Assembly: GCF_004768465.1 (NCBI RefSeq) | Contig: NZ_SRMF01000001.1 | Location: forward strand, 354,851-418,850 | From: Natronospirillum operosum | GTDB lineage: Bacteria > Pseudomonadota > Gammaproteobacteria > Pseudomonadales > Natronospirillaceae | Length of the DNA stretch: 64,000 nucleotides | Direction of reading: 5' to 3' | In this document: positions 8,081-15,889 of the stretch, piece after piece | How the letters are laid out: every line of letters begins with the position of its first letter | Position numbering within the stretch: the first letter of the stretch is position 1 | The notes under the pieces: generated by a model | The model's input: the letters and a program-made list of their open reading frames with translations, nothing else | Database searches by the model: none | Told to the model about the DNA's origin: nothing | Made by a program: the position numbers and the translations under genes

Positions 8081-9739
8081 ATGTTCAGATACAGTATCGG
8101 TGTATTGATGGCCGCTGCAGCGACGCTGCTGGTTGCCTGCAATGACAGCAGCAGTAGCAGCAGTGGGAATGGTTCGACCTCCATAAGCTGCGATGCCAAT
8201 GTTTCGGTGACCGCCGGTGGCAATGGTGTGGGCTCTTCAGGATACGAGGGGCTGAGATACTTCAGGGCAGGCGATGAACTCTGTGCGCTTGACACTGGTG
8301 CTGGCACGTCATTCAGTGTTGCCACTAACTCAGAGTCCACCATGGATCTCGTTGTGACCGACTATGAGCGGGCCGGTGGCACACTCTCCTCTCCTGGTGT
8401 TGTGTTCGTGGCGGATGGGCATATCTGGTATGCAGATACAGCCTCTGCGGCCGGTAGTGTTTCTCCCCGCCAGGTGTCATCCGAGTCCGACTCGGGTGAT
8501 ATAGTTGAGATGGTGCTTGCCCCCGACTATCAGGATGCCAGCAAGGGGTCACTGGCCTACCACAAGCCAGGTGAAGGCTGGTTCGCTGTTGAGGTTGACC
8601 AGAACAGCTCAACGGATCCGGTGTCTTTCGGAGATGACCACATTCCGGTTGGACCCTATTATGATGGCGATCAACTGACGCACTGGATTGTGCGTGATAG
8701 CAGTGACAGCCGACTGATTCTGGTAGAAGTGCCTGACGTTGCAACCGAGACCGTTGAACTGGAAGAGAATGTAGGCTTCGTGAGCTACGTAGGTGCTGTT
8801 GCCAACAGTGATGCGCTGCTGGCAGTTGGTGATGATTTCATGTTCTTGCAAGAGGGTGGCACGGATCCCGAGTTGGTTGCAGCCACTGGTAACGGCGCGG
8901 ATGCTGCCGGGGGTCTGATTGGACTTGGTTCCATTACATCAACGGCTCTGACCAAGGACACTTCCATCTTCCTTGGAGTGCAACATGATGACAATGCTGT
9001 ATTGCTGGAAGCGGATGCCGTAGAAGGCACTGTGGAAGTTCTTTTTGAAGATGGGAATGCTGGCAAGTCATCGCCAGTTCTGGTTACTGCGAACGATGAC
9101 TCAGTCATCATGGCGTGGAGTTTCAACCTGGGGCAGGAGGGCCATTCGGGCGTGGCCATCGTGCCGCAAGGCGGAGGCAATCTTCAGACTTTGCTGGTCA
9201 GTGATGACATTATTATCAATAGCCCTGTCCAGGGCAGGTCTGGTGATTGGGTCTACTTCAACGTCACCGATGTTTCTGATGAGGACAGCCCCGAGTACAG
9301 TGCGCGCTACTTCAATGTTACTGACACAGACGACATAACGACGCTGGACGACGCTGCCTGGACCGGATCAACGGTGAATGTCGACAGTTCCCGGACTCTC
9401 GACTATTCAGTGGATGCCACGGTTGATGCGGTGTTGCTGATTCAGAAGCAGCAAGGAGAGTCTGAGGACAAGGTGCTGGCCTATGATGCACTCGACCCGG
9501 AAGGCGGTGCTGTGGAGCTCGGTACGATACCGGGCCTGACCGGGCCGGTGGCGGCAATTGCTCCGATTCAGCAATTGCTTGGTCCTCCGACCGGGATGGG
9601 CCCTGGAAGATTGTATGTGCATGGACAAGGCACTGATCAGACGTTGCTCTATCTGGATACTCGTCACAGTGACTCCTTGGTTGAGTTGATAGAAGCCGAC
9701 GTCGATGATGCTGTGATCAATGTGCAGGGCGGGTTCTGA
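8081..9739 (+). CDS. predicted lipoprotein, unknown function
   Basis: The N-terminus is a lipoprotein signal: a hydrophobic stretch ending in the lipobox LVAC at residues 17-20, followed by a serine-rich tether. The remaining 530 residues are acidic and repetitive in character, with many short beta strands and phrases such as HIWYAD and DWVYFNVTD, suggesting a beta-propeller-like fold; I cannot name a family. It is probably anchored in the outer membrane. It is divergent from the STAND regulator and precedes a secreted beta-amylase, so a role in binding starch or glucan is possible but untested. The base composition is less GC-rich than the flanks. The ATG follows AAGAGAGAA. Confidence 0.72.
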   Translation: MFRYSIGVLMAAAATLLVACNDSSSSSSGNGSTSISCDANVSVTAGGNGVGSSGYEGLRYFRAGDELCALDTGAGTSFSVATNSESTMDLVVTDYERAGGTLSSPGVVFVADGHIWYADTASAAGSVSPRQVSSESDSGDIVEMVLAPDYQDASKGSLAYHKPGEGWFAVEVDQNSSTDPVSFGDDHIPVGPYYDGDQLTHWIVRDSSDSRLILVEVPDVATETVELEENVGFVSYVGAVANSDALLAVGDDFMFLQEGGTDPELVAATGNGADAAGGLIGLGSITSTALTKDTSIFLGVQHDDNAVLLEADAVEGTVEVLFEDGNAGKSSPVLVTANDDSVIMAWSFNLGQEGHSGVAIVPQGGGNLQTLLVSDDIIINSPVQGRSGDWVYFNVTDVSDEDSPEYSARYFNVTDTDDITTLDDAAWTGSTVNVDSSRTLDYSVDATVDAVLLIQKQQGESEDKVLAYDALDPEGGAVELGTIPGLTGPVAAIAPIQQLLGPPTGMGPGRLYVHGQGTDQTLLYLDTRHSDSLVELIEADVDDAVINVQGGF

Positions 9740-9813
9740 CTCTTTCAGGCTGGCCTTGATGAGATTCTTTGCGCGCAGTTGAGGCAATGGCAGGCAATCA
9801 GTTTGAAACCCTT

Positions 9814-9859
9814 GGGGTCTGGATCGGTGTCGGCAACGGCACCACTAGACCCCTTTTTT
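9814..9859 (+). terminator. intrinsic terminator after the lipoprotein gene
   Basis: The outer stem GGGGTCT/AGACCCC (9814-9820, 9847-9853) encloses an inner stem GGTGTCG/CGGCACC capped by a GCAA tetraloop, and is followed at once by six T. It separates the lipoprotein gene from the beta-amylase gene, which therefore should have its own promoter in 9860-9950. Confidence 0.78.
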
Positions 9860-9951
9860 CCACCCCGGGTTCGATTGTCGGCAACCGCTCAGCCTGTTTA
9901 ATTGTCGAGTGCAGTATAAAGACAACAACAACAAGCTGAAGGTAAACAACA

Positions 9952-11742
9952 ATGCTGAACTTCAAACGAACACTCGGGCTGGCGGCCCTCTGTCTGGCTT
10001 CGGCCACGGTCTGGGCTGATCTGGCCGAAACCACCAATGCCATGGCCCCACTGGAGCTGCGCAACAGCAGTGAATGGAGTGCTTTCGAGTGGCAACTCGA
10101 AGAGGCTGCCGGCTATGGCCTGGATGGCGTCTCGGTGGATGTCTGGTGGGGCATGGTCGAAGGTGATGGTGATGGCCAGTATGACTGGTCCTACTATGAT
10201 GCCATCTTCGACACCATCATTTCCCGGGGTCTGCAGATCATTCCCATCATGTCCTTCCACCAGTGCGGCGGCAATGTCGGGGACGATTGCGGCGAAGACG
10301 TGATCACCCGTGACGGCAACAGCTGGAAGCTGGGGCAGAGCGGCACCAACGAAATCCCCATTCCCTGGTGGATCTGGGAAGACATTCCGGCTCAGCACGC
10401 CGGTCTGAGTGACGCCGACATGCGCTACAAGAGTGAATTCGGCAACTACTCGGTGGAAACCGTATCCCTGTGGGCCGATGACTATGTACTGGACCAGTAC
10501 GCCGACTTCATGGCGGCATTTCAGGACCGGTATGAGCATCTGGCCGACCACATCATCGAGCTCAACATCAGCATGGGCCCGGCCGGTGAATTGCGTTATC
10601 CGTCCTACAACCAGCATGATGACGGGCATGCCATTGCTTCTTACCCCGGGCGCGGCGCCCTGCAGGCTTACGGCCGCCTGGCCATTGAAGACTTCCAGGC
10701 CTGGGCGGAAGACAAGTACGGCAACCTGACCAGCCTCAACAATGCCTGGGGCACCAGCCTGAGCAGCTTCGATCAGGTCAACCCGCCGTCTGATGCGCAG
10801 TTCTTCTTTGATCAGCAGGATCACCTGTACAACCAGTACGGGCGTGATTTCATGCGCTGGTATCACGAATCACTGACCGCGCATGGTACCCGTATGCTGA
10901 ACGCCGCCATGGATGGTTTCGATGGTGCCTTCAGTGATATCGAGCTGGGCATGAAAATCCCTGGCATCCACTGGCAGATCGGCAACCCAAGTGACAGCAT
11001 GCGCCGCGTGCCGGAAATGGCCGCCGGGTTGATTCCGTCCGACATTGACATCTATTCGCCGGCTACCGGCCATGGCTACGAGAGCATGATCAGCACCACC
11101 CAGACCGGCAGTGACCCGAACCGCAATGTGGTGCTGCACTTCACGGCACTGGAAATGGGCAACCCGGACAGCTACCCGGACTACTCGCGGGCCGAAGACC
11201 TGGTGTTCTGGGTCGGCGAGGAAGGCGGCAACCAGGGCGTTGACCTGAAAGGTGAAAATGCACTGGCCGGGGGCGCCATGACTCACTTCGGCTGGGACCA
11301 GATCGAAAACGCCTTCACCCACAGCAGCTATAACGGCCTGACCATCCTGCGCCTGCAGAACGTCACCGAGAACAACATCGGCCGCAACCGCTATGCACAG
11401 TTCATTCAGAACTTCCATGCCGGCACCGGCAGTGACGGGGCGACGGTCAGCTTTACCTGCAACAATGGCAACACCTACTGGGGCCAGAGTGTCTATGCAG
11501 TAGGCGATGTTCCGGAATTGGGCAACTGGGACCCGGCCAACGGTGTTCTGCTGGATGCAACCAACTACCCGACCTGGACCGGCGCGGTCGGTGATCTGCC
11601 GGAAAACACCGGCATCGAGTGGAAATGCGTCAAACGGGAAGAAAATGATCCGAACGCGGGCGTTGAATGGCAGTCCGGCAGCAACAACCAGGTAACAACC
11701 GGCGGCGCAGGCTCGTCGGTCGGCAGCAGCGGCAGCTTCTGA
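9952..11742 (+). CDS. secreted beta-amylase, GH14 with C-terminal starch-binding domain
   Basis: Beta-amylase releases maltose from the non-reducing ends of starch and related glucans. A signal peptide ends at VWA (residue 22), so the enzyme is exported. The GH14 barrel shows SVDVWWGMVEGD, the acid Glu in GPAGELRYPSY (residue 213) and the base Glu in LKGENAL (residue 435). The two are about 28 residues further apart than in the Bacillus and plant enzymes, pointing to an insertion. From about residue 495 there is a CBM20-like domain (VYAVGDVPELGNWDP). A Gly/Ser tail ends the protein. ATG follows GAAGG. No maltose transporter is nearby. Regulation by the STAND activator at 4593-7829 is likely from context. 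Confidence 0.9.
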   Translation: MLNFKRTLGLAALCLASATVWADLAETTNAMAPLELRNSSEWSAFEWQLEEAAGYGLDGVSVDVWWGMVEGDGDGQYDWSYYDAIFDTIISRGLQIIPIMSFHQCGGNVGDDCGEDVITRDGNSWKLGQSGTNEIPIPWWIWEDIPAQHAGLSDADMRYKSEFGNYSVETVSLWADDYVLDQYADFMAAFQDRYEHLADHIIELNISMGPAGELRYPSYNQHDDGHAIASYPGRGALQAYGRLAIEDFQAWAEDKYGNLTSLNNAWGTSLSSFDQVNPPSDAQFFFDQQDHLYNQYGRDFMRWYHESLTAHGTRMLNAAMDGFDGAFSDIELGMKIPGIHWQIGNPSDSMRRVPEMAAGLIPSDIDIYSPATGHGYESMISTTQTGSDPNRNVVLHFTALEMGNPDSYPDYSRAEDLVFWVGEEGGNQGVDLKGENALAGGAMTHFGWDQIENAFTHSSYNGLTILRLQNVTENNIGRNRYAQFIQNFHAGTGSDGATVSFTCNNGNTYWGQSVYAVGDVPELGNWDPANGVLLDATNYPTWTGAVGDLPENTGIEWKCVKREENDPNAGVEWQSGSNNQVTTGGAGSSVGSSGSF

Positions 11743-11754
11743 GCTGTTGCACCT

Positions 11755-11785
11755 TGTGGCCGCTCTCGGGACGAGAGCGGCCACA
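11755..11785. terminator. bidirectional stem-loop between convergent genes
   Basis: A perfect 14-bp stem (TGTGGCCGCTCTCG and its complement) with a 3-base loop GGA sits between the stop of the beta-amylase gene and the stop of the convergent decarboxylase gene. There is no T run, so it may work as a weak or factor-assisted terminator, or protect both mRNA ends. Confidence 0.7.
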
Positions 11786-11801
11786 GTTCCACACCTTGCA
11801 A

Positions 11802-12827
11802 TCAGTCGGTATTGGCAGTACCCAGAGTCTGCCCCTGCAGGTAATGGGTGCCGATGTCCGCCGTCAGCCGGACCCGGTCAGCCTGATACAGCGTAATGAT
11901 ATCCGAGCCGCCAAACAGGAAGTACCCGAACTCCTGTCCCTTGTGGAGCCAGGCGCCTTCTTCCGGCGTCATGACCACGGAAGACACCTGCGCCATGCCG
12001 ATGGGCAGTACCGCTACCAGACCCACGGGTGAATCCAGCACCAGCAGGCCACGCTGCTGCCGGAACTGGTATCCCGTGCCGTCAACTACCCCCAGTGACC
12101 CGTCCGGGTCTCTGGTGACATCCAGTACGGCCCGTCCGGAAATGTTGCGCAGCTCCTTGACGGTGCCGGCTACCGGCACATGAAAGCGATGATAGTCGTT
12201 CACGTTCAGGAAGCTGTGCGTGAATGTACCACCCCTGAATGCATCCCGATAAGGGCTGCCATCCAGCAGGTCCAGCACTGAGTGCTTGATGCCCTTGGCC
12301 GTGATGGTGGAGTGCTCGGTAATCTCCCAACTGCCCTGGTAAACACTGTCAGCCGGAGATACCACCACGCTGTCGTCACAGAGGCTCGTGATGGGCCGCT
12401 TGCCCGGCCTGATCTGGCGGGCAAAGAACTGGTTGAAGGTACGCCAGCCGCTGGGTGCGACAACATAGTCTTCAATATGAAAACTGGGGTCGGCATAGAG
12501 CGTATCCAGCTTCTGGGCCGAAGCCGGTGTATCCAGAAAGTTGCCCCAGTCTCGGGCAAAGCGGACCACCCAGCGCTGAAAGGGGTCGCTGTCCTTCAGT
12601 ATTGTCGAGTGATCAATCAGGTAGTAGAACTCCATGATGGAGGCGAGCAGATTTCGCGCCGTCGGTATCAGGGTCACCATGTTGTCAAGAAAGCTGTAAT
12701 AGGCCTCCAGAGTGGGTGCATCCGGCCGGTCGGCAATCTTCAGGGATTCCTTCAGCCCCTCGGTGAGATCGGGATGGAGCTCGAGAAGGGAGATCAGTTC
12801 TTCTACAATGGGTTGGTGCTGAGCCAT
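11802..12827 (-). CDS. phosphatidylserine decarboxylase family protein
   Basis: Family members are pyruvoyl enzymes that decarboxylate phosphatidylserine to phosphatidylethanolamine after self-cleavage at a serine. The protein (341 residues) has a helical N-terminal extension of about 110 residues, then the PSD core: Asp of SPADS, His of DYHRFHVPV, and the cleavage motif GGS at 306-308 in FGYFLFGGSDIITLY. Canonical bacterial Psd has LGST, so this is the divergent branch often found outside the main lipid pathway. Cleavage would leave an alpha chain of about 34 residues. The start has AAGGAG. It may be co-transcribed with the chemoreceptor gene upstream (83-base gap). Whether it acts on PS or on a small amino acid is not clear. 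Confidence 0.82.
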   Translation of the reverse strand: MAQHQPIVEELISLLELHPDLTEGLKESLKIADRPDAPTLEAYYSFLDNMVTLIPTARNLLASIMEFYYLIDHSTILKDSDPFQRWVVRFARDWGNFLDTPASAQKLDTLYADPSFHIEDYVVAPSGWRTFNQFFARQIRPGKRPITSLCDDSVVVSPADSVYQGSWEITEHSTITAKGIKHSVLDLLDGSPYRDAFRGGTFTHSFLNVNDYHRFHVPVAGTVKELRNISGRAVLDVTRDPDGSLGVVDGTGYQFRQQRGLLVLDSPVGLVAVLPIGMAQVSSVVMTPEEGAWLHKGQEFGYFLFGGSDIITLYQADRVRLTADIGTHYLQGQTLGTANTD

Positions 12828-12910
12828 GTCAGTTCTCCTTGCTAAGGCACGCGTTTGATGGCGAGGCGGGGTTCTGCCAACTGCAATCCCGGCAGTTGAA
12901 TTCGCTGGTC

Positions 12911-13792
12911 TCAGAGCCGCTCAGACAGAATGTGCAGGCGCTCTATGATCTCCGAGTTGTGTTCCAGGGTGGTGGCCATTTCCTCCGCAGACGAGGCCAG
13001 GGCGGTGGCCCGACTGCCGTTGTCGTCCACGTATTCCGTAACGCGCTGCAGGAACTGATTGAACTCGCCCAGAATGCCATTGATATCTTTGGCTGACTTG
13101 GAAGTCCGGTGGGACATATTGCGTATTTCTTCTGCCACGACGGAAAAACCGCGCCCGTGCTCACCCGAACGGGCAGCTTCTATGGCGGCGTTGATGCCCA
13201 GCAGATTGGTCTGGGCGGAGAGGCCCTGGATGACTTCCAGAATGCTGTTGGTCTTGTTCAGGTGCTCGGTAATCTGCTGCGTGAACGTCATCAGTTCATG
13301 CTGAGAGGCGCTCAGGTCGCTGGCCAGGGAGGCCAGAGCTTCCGACCCCTGGGTGATCTGGCCAAAGGAGTCCCTGATGCGGGTGGCTATGTCCTGCAGC
13401 TCAGCCTGGGTCGTCAGATCAATGCCGATATCCAGCGTGCCGACAGTGGCCCCGCTGTCGTCCTTGATGGGCACCACAATGCTGCGCATGGGCACGCCAT
13501 AGGCTTCCGCCGACAACTCGGTACTGTGGACCTTGCCGGTACGCATGACCTCGGGGTTGACGTCCTCCGCCGATACCGGATCACCGGGTGACAGCTCTGG
13601 GTCGACATTTTTTCCGGGTGAGATGGCCAGAAAATGTGAGCCATCACTGACGGCAACGGCGCAGTCCAGCGGGAACAGTTGCTGAATGAAGGGGATGCTG
13701 ACCGCAACTGCACGCAGCAGCTCTTCACGGGTCATCGACTGCCCGCTGAAATAATCGACCGGCAGTCCAGTGTTGCTGTGGGGTAGAGTCAT
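12911..13792 (-). CDS. soluble methyl-accepting chemotaxis-type sensor
   Basis: A 293-residue receptor without membrane segments. Residues 25-128 form a PAS/GAF-like sensing domain ([39 protein letters not shown]). Residues 140-290 are the MCP signalling coiled coil, with the hairpin tip at 190-227 ([35 protein letters not shown]). The helices are much shorter than in typical transmembrane MCPs. Cytoplasmic receptors of this kind monitor internal state and signal to CheA or to a c-di-GMP or kinase partner. No che genes are in the window. ATG at 13792 has a weak AGGA upstream. Confidence 0.85.
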   Translation of the reverse strand: MTLPHSNTGLPVDYFSGQSMTREELLRAVAVSIPFIQQLFPLDCAVAVSDGSHFLAISPGKNVDPELSPGDPVSAEDVNPEVMRTGKVHSTELSAEAYGVPMRSIVVPIKDDSGATVGTLDIGIDLTTQAELQDIATRIRDSFGQITQGSEALASLASDLSASQHELMTFTQQITEHLNKTNSILEVIQGLSAQTNLLGINAAIEAARSGEHGRGFSVVAEEIRNMSHRTSKSAKDINGILGEFNQFLQRVTEYVDDNGSRATALASSAEEMATTLEHNSEIIERLHILSERL

Positions 13793-13900
13793 GATCCGAC
13801 GTCCTGAATTCCTTGATCATTGGGTCCCTGATGCCTGAGTAAAGACCACTTCAGGCCAGCCGTCAAATTTTATATGCGCGGGCTGTCGATATTTTGTCGT

Positions 13901-14386
13901 TCAGGCGGAGTCGGCCAGTTGCTGCAGGGCTTCACCGTCTATCCGATATCCGATCCACTCCTTCATGGGCCTGGCACCCAGAGACTCGTAGAAGGCGATA
14001 GAGGGTTCGTTCCAGTCCAGCACGCTCCATTCAAAGCGTCGGCAGTCGTTGCTCAGCGCATGCTGGGCCAGGTATTTCAGCAGTGCCTTGCCGGCGCCGT
14101 GGCCACGGTACTCCGGGTCTACAAAGAGATCTTCCAGATAGATACCGCGCTTGCCGGTCCAGGTGGAGAAATTGTAGAAGTAGACCGCGAAACCGATGGG
14201 CTGGCCGTCCAGCTCGCAGATCAGGCCGTGGGTGGTGGCGCCTTCACCAAACAGGGCAAGGCGGATATCCTTTTCGGTGGCCTCCACCTGATGTTCGGCA
14301 TTCTCGTACGCAGCCAGCGCGTGCACAAAGGCCAGAATCCGGGTTACATCGTTGGGACGGGCGGGGCGAATCTTCAGGTTGGTCAT
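13901..14386 (-). CDS. GNAT-family N-acetyltransferase
   Basis: A 161-residue acetyl-CoA-dependent acetyltransferase. It starts IRPARPNDVTRILAFV, has the acceptor-side strand GFAVYFYNFSTW, and the acetyl-CoA loop EDLFVDPEYRGHGAGKALLK (R/Q-x-x-G-x-G/A), then NEPSIAFYESLGARP. The pattern EDLFV...GIGK-like with FYNFSTW resembles the spermidine/diamine acetyltransferase (SAT1) branch, so a polyamine or small amine is a reasonable substrate, but this is inference. It is the last gene on the minus strand before a 108-base gap to the chemoreceptor. Confidence 0.85.
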   Translation of the reverse strand: MTNLKIRPARPNDVTRILAFVHALAAYENAEHQVEATEKDIRLALFGEGATTHGLICELDGQPIGFAVYFYNFSTWTGKRGIYLEDLFVDPEYRGHGAGKALLKYLAQHALSNDCRRFEWSVLDWNEPSIAFYESLGARPMKEWIGYRIDGEALQQLADSA

Positions 14387-14418
14387 GACAGTCTCTTTTG
14401 GGGGTCTTCAGTCCGTTG

Positions 14419-15147
14419 TCAGTCAAAGGCTCTCAGGGTGAAATCGGCCACCAGTATGGTCAGCAGAGTGGACAGCAGCGTGCCGATCAGTACGTACTCG
14501 GCGAAGGGGCGTTCGTCCATCTGCCGAAAGCGGGCAAAGCCCTTGGCGGCAATGATCAGGGCGATGATGTTGTAGTTCTGGGACACCACCAGCACCAGAT
14601 AGATGATCCAGCGTTCCAGAATGCCGATCACCCGGCCGGCCTTGTATTCGTCGGCATCCAGTTCGTTACTGGTAGACGGTTTGTCGCCCGGCGCGTGCGC
14701 GGCGTGCTGCAGCTTGGGTTCCAGATTGAAATACTGGAATACACAGCGAATCAGGTAATTGGCTTCCTGAGCCAGCAGCAGGCCCCCCATCAGCAGGCCC
14801 AGGTACTTGCCCAGCAGATCGGGCAGGGCGGTGATGAACTCGCGCGGCTGCAGGCCGACCAGGGTGTCGGCAAGCAGTGTCAGCACCACCAGCACGATAA
14901 CCGAGTCAACCAGACTGGCCAACCGGGTGGCGTTCAGCCAAGAGGCTGGCAACCAGCGCTCGGCCAGCCAGTAGATCAGCACCAGCAGGGCCACCAGCAC
15001 GACCCAGCCCAGGGTGAACTGGTAGACCAGCAGCGCCGAGGCGGCCATCAGACCACTCAGTATGAGTACCCGCTGCCGGCTGGCCGGCTGATCGGGCAAC
15101 CCCCAGCGAATCAACAACAGCAGATTGAAAAAAATCAGTGCCGCCAT
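14419..15147 (-). CDS. DUF3307-like integral membrane protein
   Basis: A 242-residue inner-membrane protein with about six hydrophobic segments. The C-terminal part (GRVIGILERWIIYLVLVVSQ, then AAKGFARF) is typical of proteins found beside SatD-family genes. The soluble loop around residues 145-165 contains a Lys/Asp-rich insert. No catalytic motif is visible and the biochemical function is unknown. It sits 24 bases after satD on the same strand, so the two almost certainly form one transcript governed by the three operators upstream of satD. Confidence 0.75.
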   Translation of the reverse strand: MAALIFFNLLLLIRWGLPDQPASRQRVLILSGLMAASALLVYQFTLGWVVLVALLVLIYWLAERWLPASWLNATRLASLVDSVIVLVVLTLLADTLVGLQPREFITALPDLLGKYLGLLMGGLLLAQEANYLIRCVFQYFNLEPKLQHAAHAPGDKPSTSNELDADEYKAGRVIGILERWIIYLVLVVSQNYNIIALIIAAKGFARFRQMDERPFAEYVLIGTLLSTLLTILVADFTLRAFD

Positions 15148-15171
15148 CTGTGTCTGCAGACTCCTGTCCGG

Positions 15172-15813
15172 TTAGGTGCGGTTCAATGCTTGGTACAGCA
15201 GGCTGTCGACCAGCTGCAGCAACTCCATGATCAGTTCCAGATCACCATCGCGTATATTCCGGTACACCGCCTGCACACTGAGGTCCAGATCGGCCGCAAT
15301 GGTGCCGGGTGACTGTTCTGACAGCAAACGATACAGTATTTCAAAGCGGTTCGCCCGCCATTTGCGGGTCAGGCTGTCGATGGCATCCAGCAGGGCCGTA
15401 GCCCAGCGCTGATCCGCCTCTTTCAGGCCGCCAATGGCCCATTGTCGGTCATTGTCTTTCAGGCGTTCAATGCCGGCGCGCGCCGCATAGAAGGCCGCGC
15501 CGTCCATGCCCAGCGCCTGCTTCTTGTTGATCGGTGTGGCCAGCGCGCCGACACCCAGTGAGAACCGCACCCGCATGGGCAGCAGGGTCGCCTGAATGCG
15601 CAACAATTCGGGCCAGAGCCCATCCAGTCCGGAGCGCACGGCCTGAAACTCATCGCCCAGCGTCAGGGTATAGGGTGACACCAGGGTATCAGGGGCCGCT
15701 GTATTCAGGCTGTCCAGGCACTGGCTCAGCTGGCGCTGCAGGCCGGCCCGGTCCTCTGCGGTGCGGGAGCGGACCAGATCGCCGATCAGGACCAGATAGT
15801 GTGGTTGGGCCAT
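15172..15813 (-). CDS. satD: SatD-family protein, probable DNA-binding autoregulator
   Basis: SatD proteins are named after the Streptococcus mutans sat operon; their biochemical role is not settled. The protein (213 residues) has the family's N-terminal LIGDLVRSR, a middle alpha/beta domain with TLGDEFQ and RFSLGVG, and a C-terminal helix-turn-helix (SPGTIAADLDLSVQAVYRNI, about 165-185). No Shine-Dalgarno precedes the ATG; instead a 17-bp palindrome begins three bases upstream, so translation may start on a very short leader. Given the helix-turn-helix and the three identical-spacing palindromes directly upstream, autoregulation is likely (inference). It is co-directional with the DUF3307-like gene downstream. 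Confidence 0.8.
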   Translation of the reverse strand: MAQPHYLVLIGDLVRSRTAEDRAGLQRQLSQCLDSLNTAAPDTLVSPYTLTLGDEFQAVRSGLDGLWPELLRIQATLLPMRVRFSLGVGALATPINKKQALGMDGAAFYAARAGIERLKDNDRQWAIGGLKEADQRWATALLDAIDSLTRKWRANRFEILYRLLSEQSPGTIAADLDLSVQAVYRNIRDGDLELIMELLQLVDSLLYQALNRT

Positions 15814-15815
15814 AT

Positions 15816-15888
15816 TAAACCACTATGGTTTACTTTTATTTTCTAAACCATAGTGGTTTATTTTTTAAAAGTAAACCTTTTTGGTTTA
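15816..15888. promoter_or_regulatory. three phased operators TAAACC-N5-GGTTTA and satD promoter
   Basis: Three 17-bp palindromes lie at 15816-15832, 15844-15860 and 15872-15888, exactly 28 bp apart start to start. Arms are TAAACC/GGTTTA in all three; centres are actat, atagt and ttttt. On the minus strand TTTACT (15875-15870), a 17-base spacer and TATGGT (15852-15847) form a plausible promoter, so operators 2 and 3 cover the -10 and -35 and operator 1 covers the leader. Operator 3 ends two bases before the stop codon of the reductase gene. Confidence 0.82.
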
Positions 15889-15889
15889 A

